Shown: in pieces, positions 1-5,556 of the stretch
How the letters are laid out: each line of letters opens with the position of its first letter
Position numbering within the stretch: position 1 is the first letter of the stretch
Assembly (NCBI GenBank): GCA_003538615.1
Contig: DPRT01000165.1
Location: forward strand, 3,900 to 9,468
From: Holophagaceae bacterium
GTDB taxonomy: Bacteria; Acidobacteriota; Holophagae; Holophagales; Holophagaceae
DNA length: 5,569 nucleotides
Direction: 5' to 3'
The notes under the pieces: model-generated
What the model was told of the DNA's origin: nothing
Seen by the model: the letters and a program-made list of their open reading frames with translations, nothing else
Database searches by the model: none
Translations under genes and position numbers: made by a program

Positions 1-98
1 CCCTGCTCGCCTTCCTTGAAGAATGGCTGGTGGACCACATCCTGAGCCAGGACCAGGATTTCGGCGCGTTCCTGAGGCCGCAGGGCCTGAGGGCCTAG
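1..98 (+). CDS. Bacteriohemerythrin, C-terminal fragment (5' end outside window)
   Basis: The reading frame is open from base 3 to a TAG stop at 96-98 and gives about 31 residues, starting LLAFLEEWLVDHILSQDQDF. This matches the end of bacteriohemerythrins, whose last helix carries the pattern W-L-x-x-H-I-x-x-x-D. The His (codon at 36-38) and Asp (codon at 51-53) are spaced HxxxxD, as in the final two di-iron ligands of the family. Family members are small four-helix-bundle proteins that bind O2 at a non-haem di-iron site. They serve in oxygen storage, delivery or sensing, often in microaerophilic or anaerobic bacteria. The remaining ligands lie upstream of the window, so I cannot tell whether this is a stand-alone hemerythrin or the tail of a larger fusion. 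The tail after the ligand helix is short, as in single-domain members. The stop lies 18 bp before tsaB on the same strand. Confidence 0.72.
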   Translation, partial: LLAFLEEWLVDHILSQDQDFGAFLRPQGLRA

Positions 99-104
99 GC
101 TCGA

Positions 105-110
105 TACACT
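105..110 (+). promoter_or_regulatory. Possible -10 element (TACACT) for tsaB
   Basis: TACACT fits the TANNNT form of a sigma70 -10 element and ends 6 bases before the tsaB ATG at 117. Transcription from it would start at or next to the start codon. No convincing -35 hexamer sits about 17 bp upstream; the bases there belong to the hemerythrin coding end. There is also no purine-rich ribosome binding site before tsaB. The pattern is therefore what a leaderless mRNA would look like, but a six-base match is weak evidence by itself. Confidence 0.3.
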
Positions 111-116
111 GGCCTC

Positions 117-821
117 ATGCTGCTCGCCCTCGACACCACCACGGAGATCCTGCACCTGGCCTTGATCCGGGGGGACCGGGTGTGGGCGCGGCGGGTGCCG
201 CCGGGCCTGGGGCGGGGGCACAGCGAGCGGCTGATTCCCACCCTGGACGAGCTCATGGCGGAGGCCGGGGCCGGACCCCGGGACCTGTCCGGCGTGGCGG
301 CCTGCCTGGGCCCCGGCGGCTTCACCAGCCTGCGCATCGGCGTGGCCACGGCGGAGGGCTTCGGCCTCACGGGCCTGCCCACCTGGGGCTTCTCGGCCTT
401 CGCCCTGCGGGCCGAGGCGCTGCGCCAGGGCCAGGCTGGGGTGGCCGGGCCGGTGTGGATCCTCCTGGATGGCCAGCGCGGCGAGGCCTTCCACCAGCGC
501 TGGGCCGAGGCGGGCCCCACAGAACCCGCCGCCAAGCATCCCCTGGCCACGCTGCCGGAGCGGGTGGGGGGCGAGCCCTGGTGGGCGCCGGAGGCCTTCG
601 CGCCGAAGGTGGAGGCGCTGTTGCCCGCGGGCCGCATGGTCCTGGCGGACGAGGGTGCGGCCACCCTGGCGGGTCTGGCGGCCCTGGCGCGGCGGGTGGC
701 CCAGGGCCCTCCGGAGGCGCCCCTGGTGCCCTTCTACCTGCGGGAGACCGACGCCGAGGTGAACTTCCCCCACGCCGCCGCCCACCTGCCGGAGGCCCTG
801 CGGAAGGGCGTGGCGCGATGA
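117..821 (+). CDS. tsaB: tRNA t6A37 threonylcarbamoyladenosine biosynthesis protein TsaB
   Basis: TsaB (YeaZ) is an ASKHA-fold scaffold protein. With TsaD and TsaE it transfers threonylcarbamoyl from TC-AMP to A37 of ANN-decoding tRNAs in the cytoplasm. The 234-residue product has the family landmarks in order: an N-terminal MLLALDTTTE strand (residues 1-10), GHSERLIPTLDELM (34-47), the signature GPGGFTSLRIGVATAEG (65-81), and a DGQRGEAF stretch (118-125) at the place of the usual DARRGEVY. Length is normal for the family (about 220-240). The signature differs from the common GPGSFTGLRIG at two positions (S to G, G to S). The ATG at 117 gives the correct N-terminus and no earlier in-frame start is needed. 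No Shine-Dalgarno is visible before it. The stop overlaps the rimI start (ATGA), which is the usual tsaB-rimI arrangement and implies translational coupling. TsaD, TsaE and TsaC are not in the window. The assignment is firm. Confidence 0.93.
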   Translation: MLLALDTTTEILHLALIRGDRVWARRVPPGLGRGHSERLIPTLDELMAEAGAGPRDLSGVAACLGPGGFTSLRIGVATAEGFGLTGLPTWGFSAFALRAEALRQGQAGVAGPVWILLDGQRGEAFHQRWAEAGPTEPAAKHPLATLPERVGGEPWWAPEAFAPKVEALLPAGRMVLADEGAATLAGLAALARRVAQGPPEAPLVPFYLRETDAEVNFPHAAAHLPEALRKGVAR

Positions 822-1252
822 CCGGGGCGCCGGAGGCCCGCATCCAGCGCCTGGCGGGGAACGGGGCGCTGCCGGACTGGGTGTCCCGGCTGGACCGCAC
901 GGCCTTCGGGTCGGCCTGGAAGGCGCCGGCGGCCCACGAGGCGCTGTGGGTGTTGCCCGAGGTGGCCTTTGCCCGCTGGGCCTGCATCCCGGCGGCGGCC
1001 GAGGCCGAACTCCTGCGCATCGCCGTGGATCCCGCCCACCGGGGCCAGGGCCTGGGCCGCCTTCTGCTGGAGGCCTGCCAGCGCGACCTGGCCGCCGAAG
1101 GGCTGGTCCACCTCTTCCTGGAAGTGCGCCCCAGCAACGCCGGGGCCGTCCGCCTGTACGAAGCCTGCGGCTGGGAGCCCTGCGGACGGCGGCTCCGGTA
1201 CTACACCGATGGCGAGGACGCGGCGCTCTACCAGCGACGGGAGGCCGTTTAG
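818..1252 (+). CDS. rimI: RimI-type ribosomal protein S18 / N-alpha-acetyltransferase (GNAT)
   Basis: This 144-residue GNAT enzyme is predicted to acetylate a protein N-terminus using acetyl-CoA; the classical RimI substrate is ribosomal protein S18. The acetyl-CoA loop is RIAVDPAHRGQGLGRLLLEA (67-86), containing the R-G-x-G-x-G pyrophosphate-binding pattern. It is followed by LEVRPSNAGAVRLYEACGW (101-119), typical of RimI, where the Glu of LEVR (E102) and the Tyr of LYEACGW (Y114) correspond to the proposed catalytic base and acid. The C-terminus (RRLRYYTDGEDAALYQR) matches the RimI tail with YY and EDA. The ATG lies inside the tsaB stop (ATGA). A GGAAGG at 802-807, 10 bases upstream, can serve as ribosome binding site. 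The N-terminal half is poorly conserved and Ala-rich, as usual for the family. The true substrate may be broader than S18. The stop overlaps the convergent chemoreceptor stop by 4 bp. Confidence 0.88.
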   Translation: MTGAPEARIQRLAGNGALPDWVSRLDRTAFGSAWKAPAAHEALWVLPEVAFARWACIPAAAEAELLRIAVDPAHRGQGLGRLLLEACQRDLAAEGLVHLFLEVRPSNAGAVRLYEACGWEPCGRRLRYYTDGEDAALYQRREAV

Positions 1253-2097
1253 CTCCGGGTCATGGCCATCAGGGCCTCGCTGACCTTCTTCAGCTCCATC
1301 ACCATGCGGGCGATGGCGCTGGTGGCCCGGGTCTGCTCGTGGGCCTGGGCCGTGAGGTCCCTGGAGCAGGCCACGACCCGGCCCATGGAGCTGTTCAGGT
1401 GGGCCTGGGTGACCTTGATGGATTCGGCGGACTCGGCGCATTCGATGGACAGCTTCCGGACGGATTCCGCCACGATGGCGAAACCCCGGCCATGTTCCTT
1501 GGCGTGGGCGGCCTCGATGGCCGCGTTCAGGCCGAGCATCTGGGTGTTGCTGGCGATGGTCTGGATGGTGCCGACCACCTCGTCGGTGGTCTTGAGGTCG
1601 TCGAAGGAGGCGCTCACGAGCTGCTCCACCTCGTCGACCATGCCGGACACCTGCATCTGGGACGCGTTCACCTGGTCCACCGTGGACACGATGGCGGTGA
1701 TGGCGCTGTCCATCTGCGCCGCATGGCCCAGCAGGAGGTTCAGGATCTCCCGCTCGCGCAGCTCCTTCGAGAACAGGCCCGAGGCCATCTTGGTCACGAG
1801 CATGGTCTTTTCGGGATCGCCCGGGATGCCGATGGACCCGATCAGCTCGTCGTTGTGCCGGATGGGCAGGTTGATGCCCGCCTTGACGAGCCCCCCCGAG
1901 GCCGCCTCCTCCTCGGCGGTGATGATGATGTGGGGCAGGTTCTCCTGGAGCATCTGCCGGGCGCCGGAGTGGACGTTCCCCACCCGGGAGGTGATCTTGG
2001 CGGCGACGATGGTCCCGGTGAGGTCGCAGACGATGGAGTTCATGCCCGTGGCGGTGTAGATGAAATCAATGATCTTGTTGGCGATGTCGCGGTCCAC
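1249..2097 (-). CDS. Soluble chemoreceptor: sugar-diacid-recognition domain plus short MCP signalling domain
   Basis: Read from the GTG at 2097 the product has 282 residues. Residues about 3-112 resemble the CdaR-type sugar diacid recognition domain: IANKIIDFIY, then DLTGTIVAAK, RVGNVHSGA and the hallmark GINLPIR...IGSIGIPGDPE. Residues about 120-282 form a methyl-accepting chemotaxis signalling hairpin. Its tip (181-216) reads IASNTQMLGLNAAIEAAH, then AKEHGRGFAIVAESVRKL, the part that contacts CheA and CheW. No transmembrane segment or signal peptide is visible, so it should act in the cytoplasm. Each hairpin arm is only about 80 residues (roughly 11 heptads), near the shortest known receptor class. 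No CheR-docking pentapeptide is seen at the C-terminus (ending ALMAMTRS), and methylation sites are not obvious. The start at 2097 is chosen because AGGAGG lies 5 bases before it. An upstream GTG at 2145 would add 16 unconserved residues and overlap the methyltransferase stop. The ligand is unknown; a carboxylate such as glycerate or a hexarate is an inference from CdaR. Confidence 0.85.
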   Translation of the reverse strand: MDRDIANKIIDFIYTATGMNSIVCDLTGTIVAAKITSRVGNVHSGARQMLQENLPHIIITAEEEAASGGLVKAGINLPIRHNDELIGSIGIPGDPEKTMLVTKMASGLFSKELREREILNLLLGHAAQMDSAITAIVSTVDQVNASQMQVSGMVDEVEQLVSASFDDLKTTDEVVGTIQTIASNTQMLGLNAAIEAAHAKEHGRGFAIVAESVRKLSIECAESAESIKVTQAHLNSSMGRVVACSRDLTAQAHEQTRATSAIARMVMELKKVSEALMAMTRS

Positions 2098-2102
2098 CGG
2101 CT

Positions 2103-2108
2103 CCTCCT
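2103..2108 (-). promoter_or_regulatory. Strong ribosome binding site (AGGAGG) that sets the chemoreceptor start
   Basis: On the minus strand a perfect AGGAGG, inside CAGGAGGAG, stands 5 bases before the GTG at 2097-2095. This spacing is good for initiation and supports GTG 2097 over the more distal GTG at 2145. Conserved domain sequence (VDRDIANKIIDFIY) begins directly at the chosen start, which agrees. Confidence 0.7.
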
Positions 2109-2141
2109 GCCCCACGATCCCTGATCGGCTGGCCGGAGCGA

Positions 2142-3362
2142 TCACTTTTCAAACAGCACGATGCGGTTGCTGTTGGTGCCCTTGCCGTTGTTGTCCACGC
2201 CCCAGATGTGGGCGGTCTTGGTGAAGGCCTGGGTGTTCACCAGCACGCCGTGGGCGCGGAAGCCCGCCCCGAGGCCCAGGGGCAGGGCGACTTCGTCGAG
2301 CTTCAGCCTGCCGCCGCGCACCTCGCCCACTTCGAAGGCCACGAAGCCCCCGGGCCGGGTGACGCGGTGCAGCTCGGCGAAGACCTCGGCCATGGCCTGG
2401 GACCAGGCCTCCACCGTGCGGTGGGTGCTGAGGCCCCGGCCGATGGCGGCGGCGTCCAGGCCCGTGAACCAGCAGCGCAGCCAGTTGTCGCCCACGTAGT
2501 CGACCACATCGAGGAAGGGCGGCGAGGTGACGGTGAGGGCCACGGAGCCGTCCCCCAGGGCGGAGGTGGCCCGGGCATCGCCGGTGAGGAACTGGGCGTC
2601 TTCTGCGGCGTCCGCCAGGTTCCGCAGGGCCAGGGCGTCGAGGCCCGCCAGCAGCTGCCGGGTCTTCTTGAGGATGAGGGTGTGGGTATCCCGGTACGTG
2701 GGGGCCTGGTTCCGCTTGGCGTTGATCTGCCGCTGGGTCTCGGCGGTGACGGCCTGGTTGGGGGGCAGGGTGTAGACGGAGAAGAAGCCCGGGCTGTGCC
2801 CCGTGAGGCGGTTGGTGGCCACCATGCGGATCCAGGCGTCGAGGGTGTCGAGCTCGCCGCTGGCCGCGCGGTCCAGGCACCAGCTCCGCAGGCCGCGGAT
2901 CTCCGCTTCCGTGTCCGGATGGAAGAACATGTCGAGGTCGAGGCCGTCCGAAGCGCCCGTGCGGGGGATGGCCGCCAGGCGCCGGGCCACGTCGGCGGGA
3001 TCCGGCGGGGTGAGCCGGGGTTCCGCCAGCATGCGGGACAGGGGGTTGAGGTCGTTGGCGGCCACGCGGCGGCCCATGAGGGCGGCTTCCAGGGCCGTGG
3101 TGCCCCGGCCGCTGAAGGGGTCGTAGACCCGCTCGCCGGGCAGGGTGAGGCGCTCGATGAAGTGGCGGGGCAGCTGGGGCTTGTAGCAGGCCCGGTACGA
3201 GATCTCGTGGAGGTTGGCGGCCTGCCGCTGGCGGGAGGTCCAGAATTCCGCGGACAGGCGGGGACGGCGCCCGGAGGCGGTGTGGACCTCGTCCCAGGCC
3301 GCATCCTCCACCGGGGCGAGGTCGGCCAGGAAGGCCCTGCTCGCGGCTGTTTCCGTATCCAT
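2142..3362 (-). CDS. DNA N4-cytosine/N6-adenine methyltransferase, apparently without a restriction partner
   Basis: The 406-residue product is an S-adenosylmethionine-dependent DNA amino-methyltransferase of the N4/N6 family. A motif X-like segment (HEISYRACYKPQLPRHFIERL region, 52-72) leads into motif I, YDPFSGRGTTALEAALMGRR (80-99), which binds AdoMet. An acidic motif II, NDLNP, follows at 103-107. Motif IV, the catalytic loop, is TSPPFLDVVDYV (279-290), more like the S/TSPPY of N4-cytosine enzymes than DPPY. HRVTRPGGFVAFEVGE (332-347) is the following core strand region. The C-terminus has the GTNSNRIVLF signature (395-404) common in this subfamily. About 170 mostly helical residues between motifs II and IV probably hold the target recognition region. 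The ATG at 3362 is preferred because GAAAGG lies 7 bases upstream; in-frame starts further up (3407, 3422) would run into the divergent kinase gene. No endonuclease is visible in the window, so a solitary epigenetic role is possible. The chemoreceptor follows after 44 bp. The target sequence cannot be read from the protein. Confidence 0.85.
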   Translation of the reverse strand: MDTETAASRAFLADLAPVEDAAWDEVHTASGRRPRLSAEFWTSRQRQAANLHEISYRACYKPQLPRHFIERLTLPGERVYDPFSGRGTTALEAALMGRRVAANDLNPLSRMLAEPRLTPPDPADVARRLAAIPRTGASDGLDLDMFFHPDTEAEIRGLRSWCLDRAASGELDTLDAWIRMVATNRLTGHSPGFFSVYTLPPNQAVTAETQRQINAKRNQAPTYRDTHTLILKKTRQLLAGLDALALRNLADAAEDAQFLTGDARATSALGDGSVALTVTSPPFLDVVDYVGDNWLRCWFTGLDAAAIGRGLSTHRTVEAWSQAMAEVFAELHRVTRPGGFVAFEVGEVRGGRLKLDEVALPLGLGAGFRAHGVLVNTQAFTKTAHIWGVDNNGKGTNSNRIVLFEK

Positions 3363-3405
3363 CGCCCTGCCTTTCGGGGAGCTTCCAGGATAGCCTGCTG
3401 GAGAC
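3363..3405. promoter_or_regulatory. Divergent intergenic region with a small inverted repeat and weak promoter-like elements
   Basis: Only 43 bp separate the start codons of the methyltransferase (-) and the NtrY kinase (+), so promoters for both must lie here or extend into the genes. An inverted repeat TCCAG (3384-3388) / CTGGA (3398-3402) with a 9-base spacer encloses TAGCCT (3391-3396), a TANNNT match for the plus strand. On the minus strand TATCCT (3392-3387) is a comparable match. Neither has a clear -35 at normal distance. The plus-strand element would give a leader of only a few bases, with just a GGAG 2 bases before the ATG. The repeat could be an operator, but this is inference. Confidence 0.3.
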
Positions 3406-5505
3406 ATGAATCCCGCCCCCAAGCGCCATCCCGAGCTGACGCGCCTCTACGTGGCCGTGGGCCTGGGCGTGGTGATCATCATGATCATCCTGGCCTACAA
3501 GGCCGTGGGCACCCGCATCGCCGAGGGGGGCCTGGACGCGCCCTCGCGCTGGGCCCTCATCGCCCTGGGCCTGGCCAACGTGCTGGCCATCGGGACCCTG
3601 CTCTTCATCGTGGCCCGCAGCCTGGCCAAGCTCTACTTCGAGCGCCGCAGCGGCATCCTGGGGGCGCGGCTGCGCACCCGGCTGGTGCTCACGCTGTTCA
3701 TCGTGGGCATCGTGCCCAGCCTGATCCTCTACCTCGTGGGCCGGAACTTCATCAACAAGAACGTGGAGCGCTGGTTCAGCCCGGAAACGGAAGTGGTCAT
3801 CCGGGAGGGCCACAAGATCGCCGGGGATCTGCGCGCCGCGGCCCAGGCCCGCCTGGCCTTCGGGGCGGGCCGGCTGCTGGCCTCGCCTTCGGCGGAGACG
3901 CTGGCCATCCGGGAAGCCTCGGGCCTGGACCTGGTGGCCTTCCTGGGGGCCAAGGGCGGCGAGGGCGTGAAGGCCCTGGACCTGGCCCCGGGCCTGGAAC
4001 CGCCGGACCTCTCCATCCTGGGGGCCGAGGCCGCCCAGGAGAGCCGGACGGGCCTATGGATGCTGCGCACCGTGCCCCGGGGCGATGGCCGATGGGCCGT
4101 GGGCGTCTTCATGCCGAGGGAGACCCTGGACCGCGTGACGGCGCTGGAACAGCGGTTCAAGGAGAGCCAGCAGCTCCGGGCGGCCCGGGACACGCTCCAG
4201 ACCCTGCCCCAGAACACCTTCCTGTTCCTGACCATGCTCACGCTGTTCTTCGCCGTGTGGTCGGGCCTGGCCCTGGCGAGGTCGCTCAGCGAGCCCATCC
4301 GGGCCCTGGCCAAGGCCGCCCAGCGCGTGGGCAGCGGCGACCTGGAGGTGCAGCTGCCGGAGCTGGGCGAGGACGAGCTGGCCTTCCTGGCCCGCACCTT
4401 CAACGCCATGACCCGCGACCTCAAGACCAGCCGCGCAGCCATCGAGGCCCAGGCCAGCCGCATCGAGCAGCAGCGGGCCTACCTGGGGCAGATCCTGGCG
4501 GCCCTGCCCGTGGGGGTCATGAGCTGGCGGGCGGATGGCGAATTGCGCACCTTCAACGCCGCGGCCAGGGCCTGGCTGGGCCTGGAATCCTTCGATCCTT
4601 CCGAGGCCCGCTGGGCGGAGGTGGAAGCCCTGCCGCGCCTGGGCCGCCTGCCGGACCTGCTGGCCGCCGTGCGCGAATCGGGCCGGGGCGCCCAGGAGGA
4701 GCTGCGCCTGGGCGGCGAAGGGGAGGGCCGCCTGGTGCGGGCCATCCTCGAACCGCTCCAGGGGGGCGGGGTGCTGGCGGTGCTGGAGGATCTGTCCCTG
4801 CTGGCCCAGGCGGAGAAGCGCGCCGCCTGGCAGGAGGTGGCCCGCCGCATGGCCCACGAGGTGAAGAACCCCCTCACGCCCATCCAGCTCACGGCCCAGC
4901 GCCTGCTGCGCAAGGGCCGCGAAGGCAAGCTCGATCCCGAGAGCGTGCGCGAGGGCGCCGAGACCATCCTCACGGAGGTGGGCAGCCTCGCGCGGCTCGT
5001 GGACAGCTTCAGCCGCTTCGCGCGCCTGCCCCAGCCCCAGTTCGCGCCCTTGGATGCCCGGGAGCTGGTGCTGCAGGTGGCCGCGCTGTACCAGCCCAAC
5101 CACCCGGGCGTCGCCTGGGAGGTGAAGGTGCCCGGGCACCCCCTCGGCGCCACCTGGGATGGGGACATGGTGAAGCGGGCCCTCATCAACTACGTGGACA
5201 ACGCGCTGGGCGCCCTGGAGGGCGAGGGGGGCGAGGCGCGGGGCAGCGTGCGCATCGCGCTGGAGGACCAGGGCGGCACGGCGACCCTCAGCGTGGAGGA
5301 TGATGGCCCCGGCGTGGCGCCGGAAAACCGCGAGCGCCTCTTCGAGCCCGCCTTCACCACCAAGCGCAAGGGCTCGGGCCTGGGCCTCGCCATCGTGCGC
5401 CGCATCGCCCAGGATCACGGGGGCGAAGTGGGCTACGCGCCGCTGAACCCGGGGAGCCGCTTCCTCCTGCGCCTGCCCTTGGGGGCCCGCGCCACTTCCG
5501 ACTGA
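3406..5505 (+). CDS. NtrY-family membrane sensor histidine kinase
   Basis: This 699-residue kinase has the whole NtrY architecture. Two transmembrane helices (about 14-31 and 49-70) lead into the family-typical linker LAKLYFERRSGILGARLRTR (73-92). A third helix follows (92-111), then an extracytoplasmic region of about 160 residues (112-270) and a fourth helix (271-292). Next come a HAMP domain (about 289-342), a short coiled coil (343-358) and a PAS domain (about 357-465; QILAALPVGVMSWRADGELRTFNAAARAWLGLE). The phosphoacceptor H-box is RRMAHEVKNPLTPIQLTAQR (480-499) with His484. The ATPase domain shows the N-box INYVDNA (Asn599), the G1 box EDDGPGV (631-637), the F-box LFEPAF (645-650) and the G2 box GSGLGLAI (656-663). 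All catalytic boxes are intact. NtrY kinases phosphorylate NtrX, a sigma54-dependent response regulator, in nitrogen, redox or envelope control. No regulator gene is in the window. The ATG at 3406 has only a poorly spaced GGAG. The signal sensed is unknown, so no symbol is given. Confidence 0.9.
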   Translation: MNPAPKRHPELTRLYVAVGLGVVIIMIILAYKAVGTRIAEGGLDAPSRWALIALGLANVLAIGTLLFIVARSLAKLYFERRSGILGARLRTRLVLTLFIVGIVPSLILYLVGRNFINKNVERWFSPETEVVIREGHKIAGDLRAAAQARLAFGAGRLLASPSAETLAIREASGLDLVAFLGAKGGEGVKALDLAPGLEPPDLSILGAEAAQESRTGLWMLRTVPRGDGRWAVGVFMPRETLDRVTALEQRFKESQQLRAARDTLQTLPQNTFLFLTMLTLFFAVWSGLALARSLSEPIRALAKAAQRVGSGDLEVQLPELGEDELAFLARTFNAMTRDLKTSRAAIEAQASRIEQQRAYLGQILAALPVGVMSWRADGELRTFNAAARAWLGLESFDPSEARWAEVEALPRLGRLPDLLAAVRESGRGAQEELRLGGEGEGRLVRAILEPLQGGGVLAVLEDLSLLAQAEKRAAWQEVARRMAHEVKNPLTPIQLTAQRLLRKGREGKLDPESVREGAETILTEVGSLARLVDSFSRFARLPQPQFAPLDARELVLQVAALYQPNHPGVAWEVKVPGHPLGATWDGDMVKRALINYVDNALGALEGEGGEARGSVRIALEDQGGTATLSVEDDGPGVAPENRERLFEPAFTTKRKGSGLGLAIVRRIAQDHGGEVGYAPLNPGSRFLLRLPLGARATSD

Positions 5506-5540
5506 GAGGGTGTAGCCGAATAAGACGGCCCCGCGGCTGG

Positions 5541-5556
5541 GCCCGTCCCTTCGGGC
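5541..5556 (+). terminator. GC-rich hairpin downstream of the NtrY kinase, possible terminator
   Basis: GCCCG (5541-5545) and CGGGC (5552-5556) form a perfect 5-bp stem with a 6-base loop, 35 bases after the kinase stop. A longer imperfect fold with the following G-run (5558-5562) is also possible. No T-run is visible before the window ends, so an intrinsic terminator is not shown. The rest of 5506-5569 holds no recognisable gene. Confidence 0.22.

Noticed and set aside
23..817. In-frame upstream extension of rimI to position 23
   Set aside because: The extension is Gly/Pro/Arg-rich out-of-frame translation of tsaB. The ATG at 818 within ATGA gives the correct RimI length and N-terminus.
1891..1897. 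Run of seven C (G on the coding strand) in the chemoreceptor gene as a phase-variation tract
   Set aside because: Seven bases is short for slip-strand switching in so GC-rich a sequence; it encodes an ordinary Ser-Gly-Gly-Leu stretch and the frame is intact.
3474..3486. Perfect palindrome GATCATCATGATC as an operator
   Set aside because: It lies inside the first transmembrane segment of NtrY and follows from the Ile-Ile-Met-Ile-Ile codons, so coincidence is the simpler explanation.
2149..3813. Minus-strand open frame of about 554 codons overlapping the methyltransferase
   Set aside because: It has Pro/Arg/His-rich composition with no domain, and covers the same strand as the genuine methyltransferase in another frame.
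2208..5303. Plus-strand open frame of about 1031 codons spanning the methyltransferase and kinase
   Set aside because: Its product is low-complexity, rich in Gly, Ala, Pro and Arg, with no motif. It runs antisense through the methyltransferase and out of frame through NtrY, both of which have clear conserved motifs. It is an artefact of high GC.
4054..5418. Minus-strand open frame of about 454 codons antisense to NtrY
   Set aside because: It is a shadow of the kinase coding strand with Ala/Gly/Gln/His-rich sequence and no recognisable motif or ribosome binding site.
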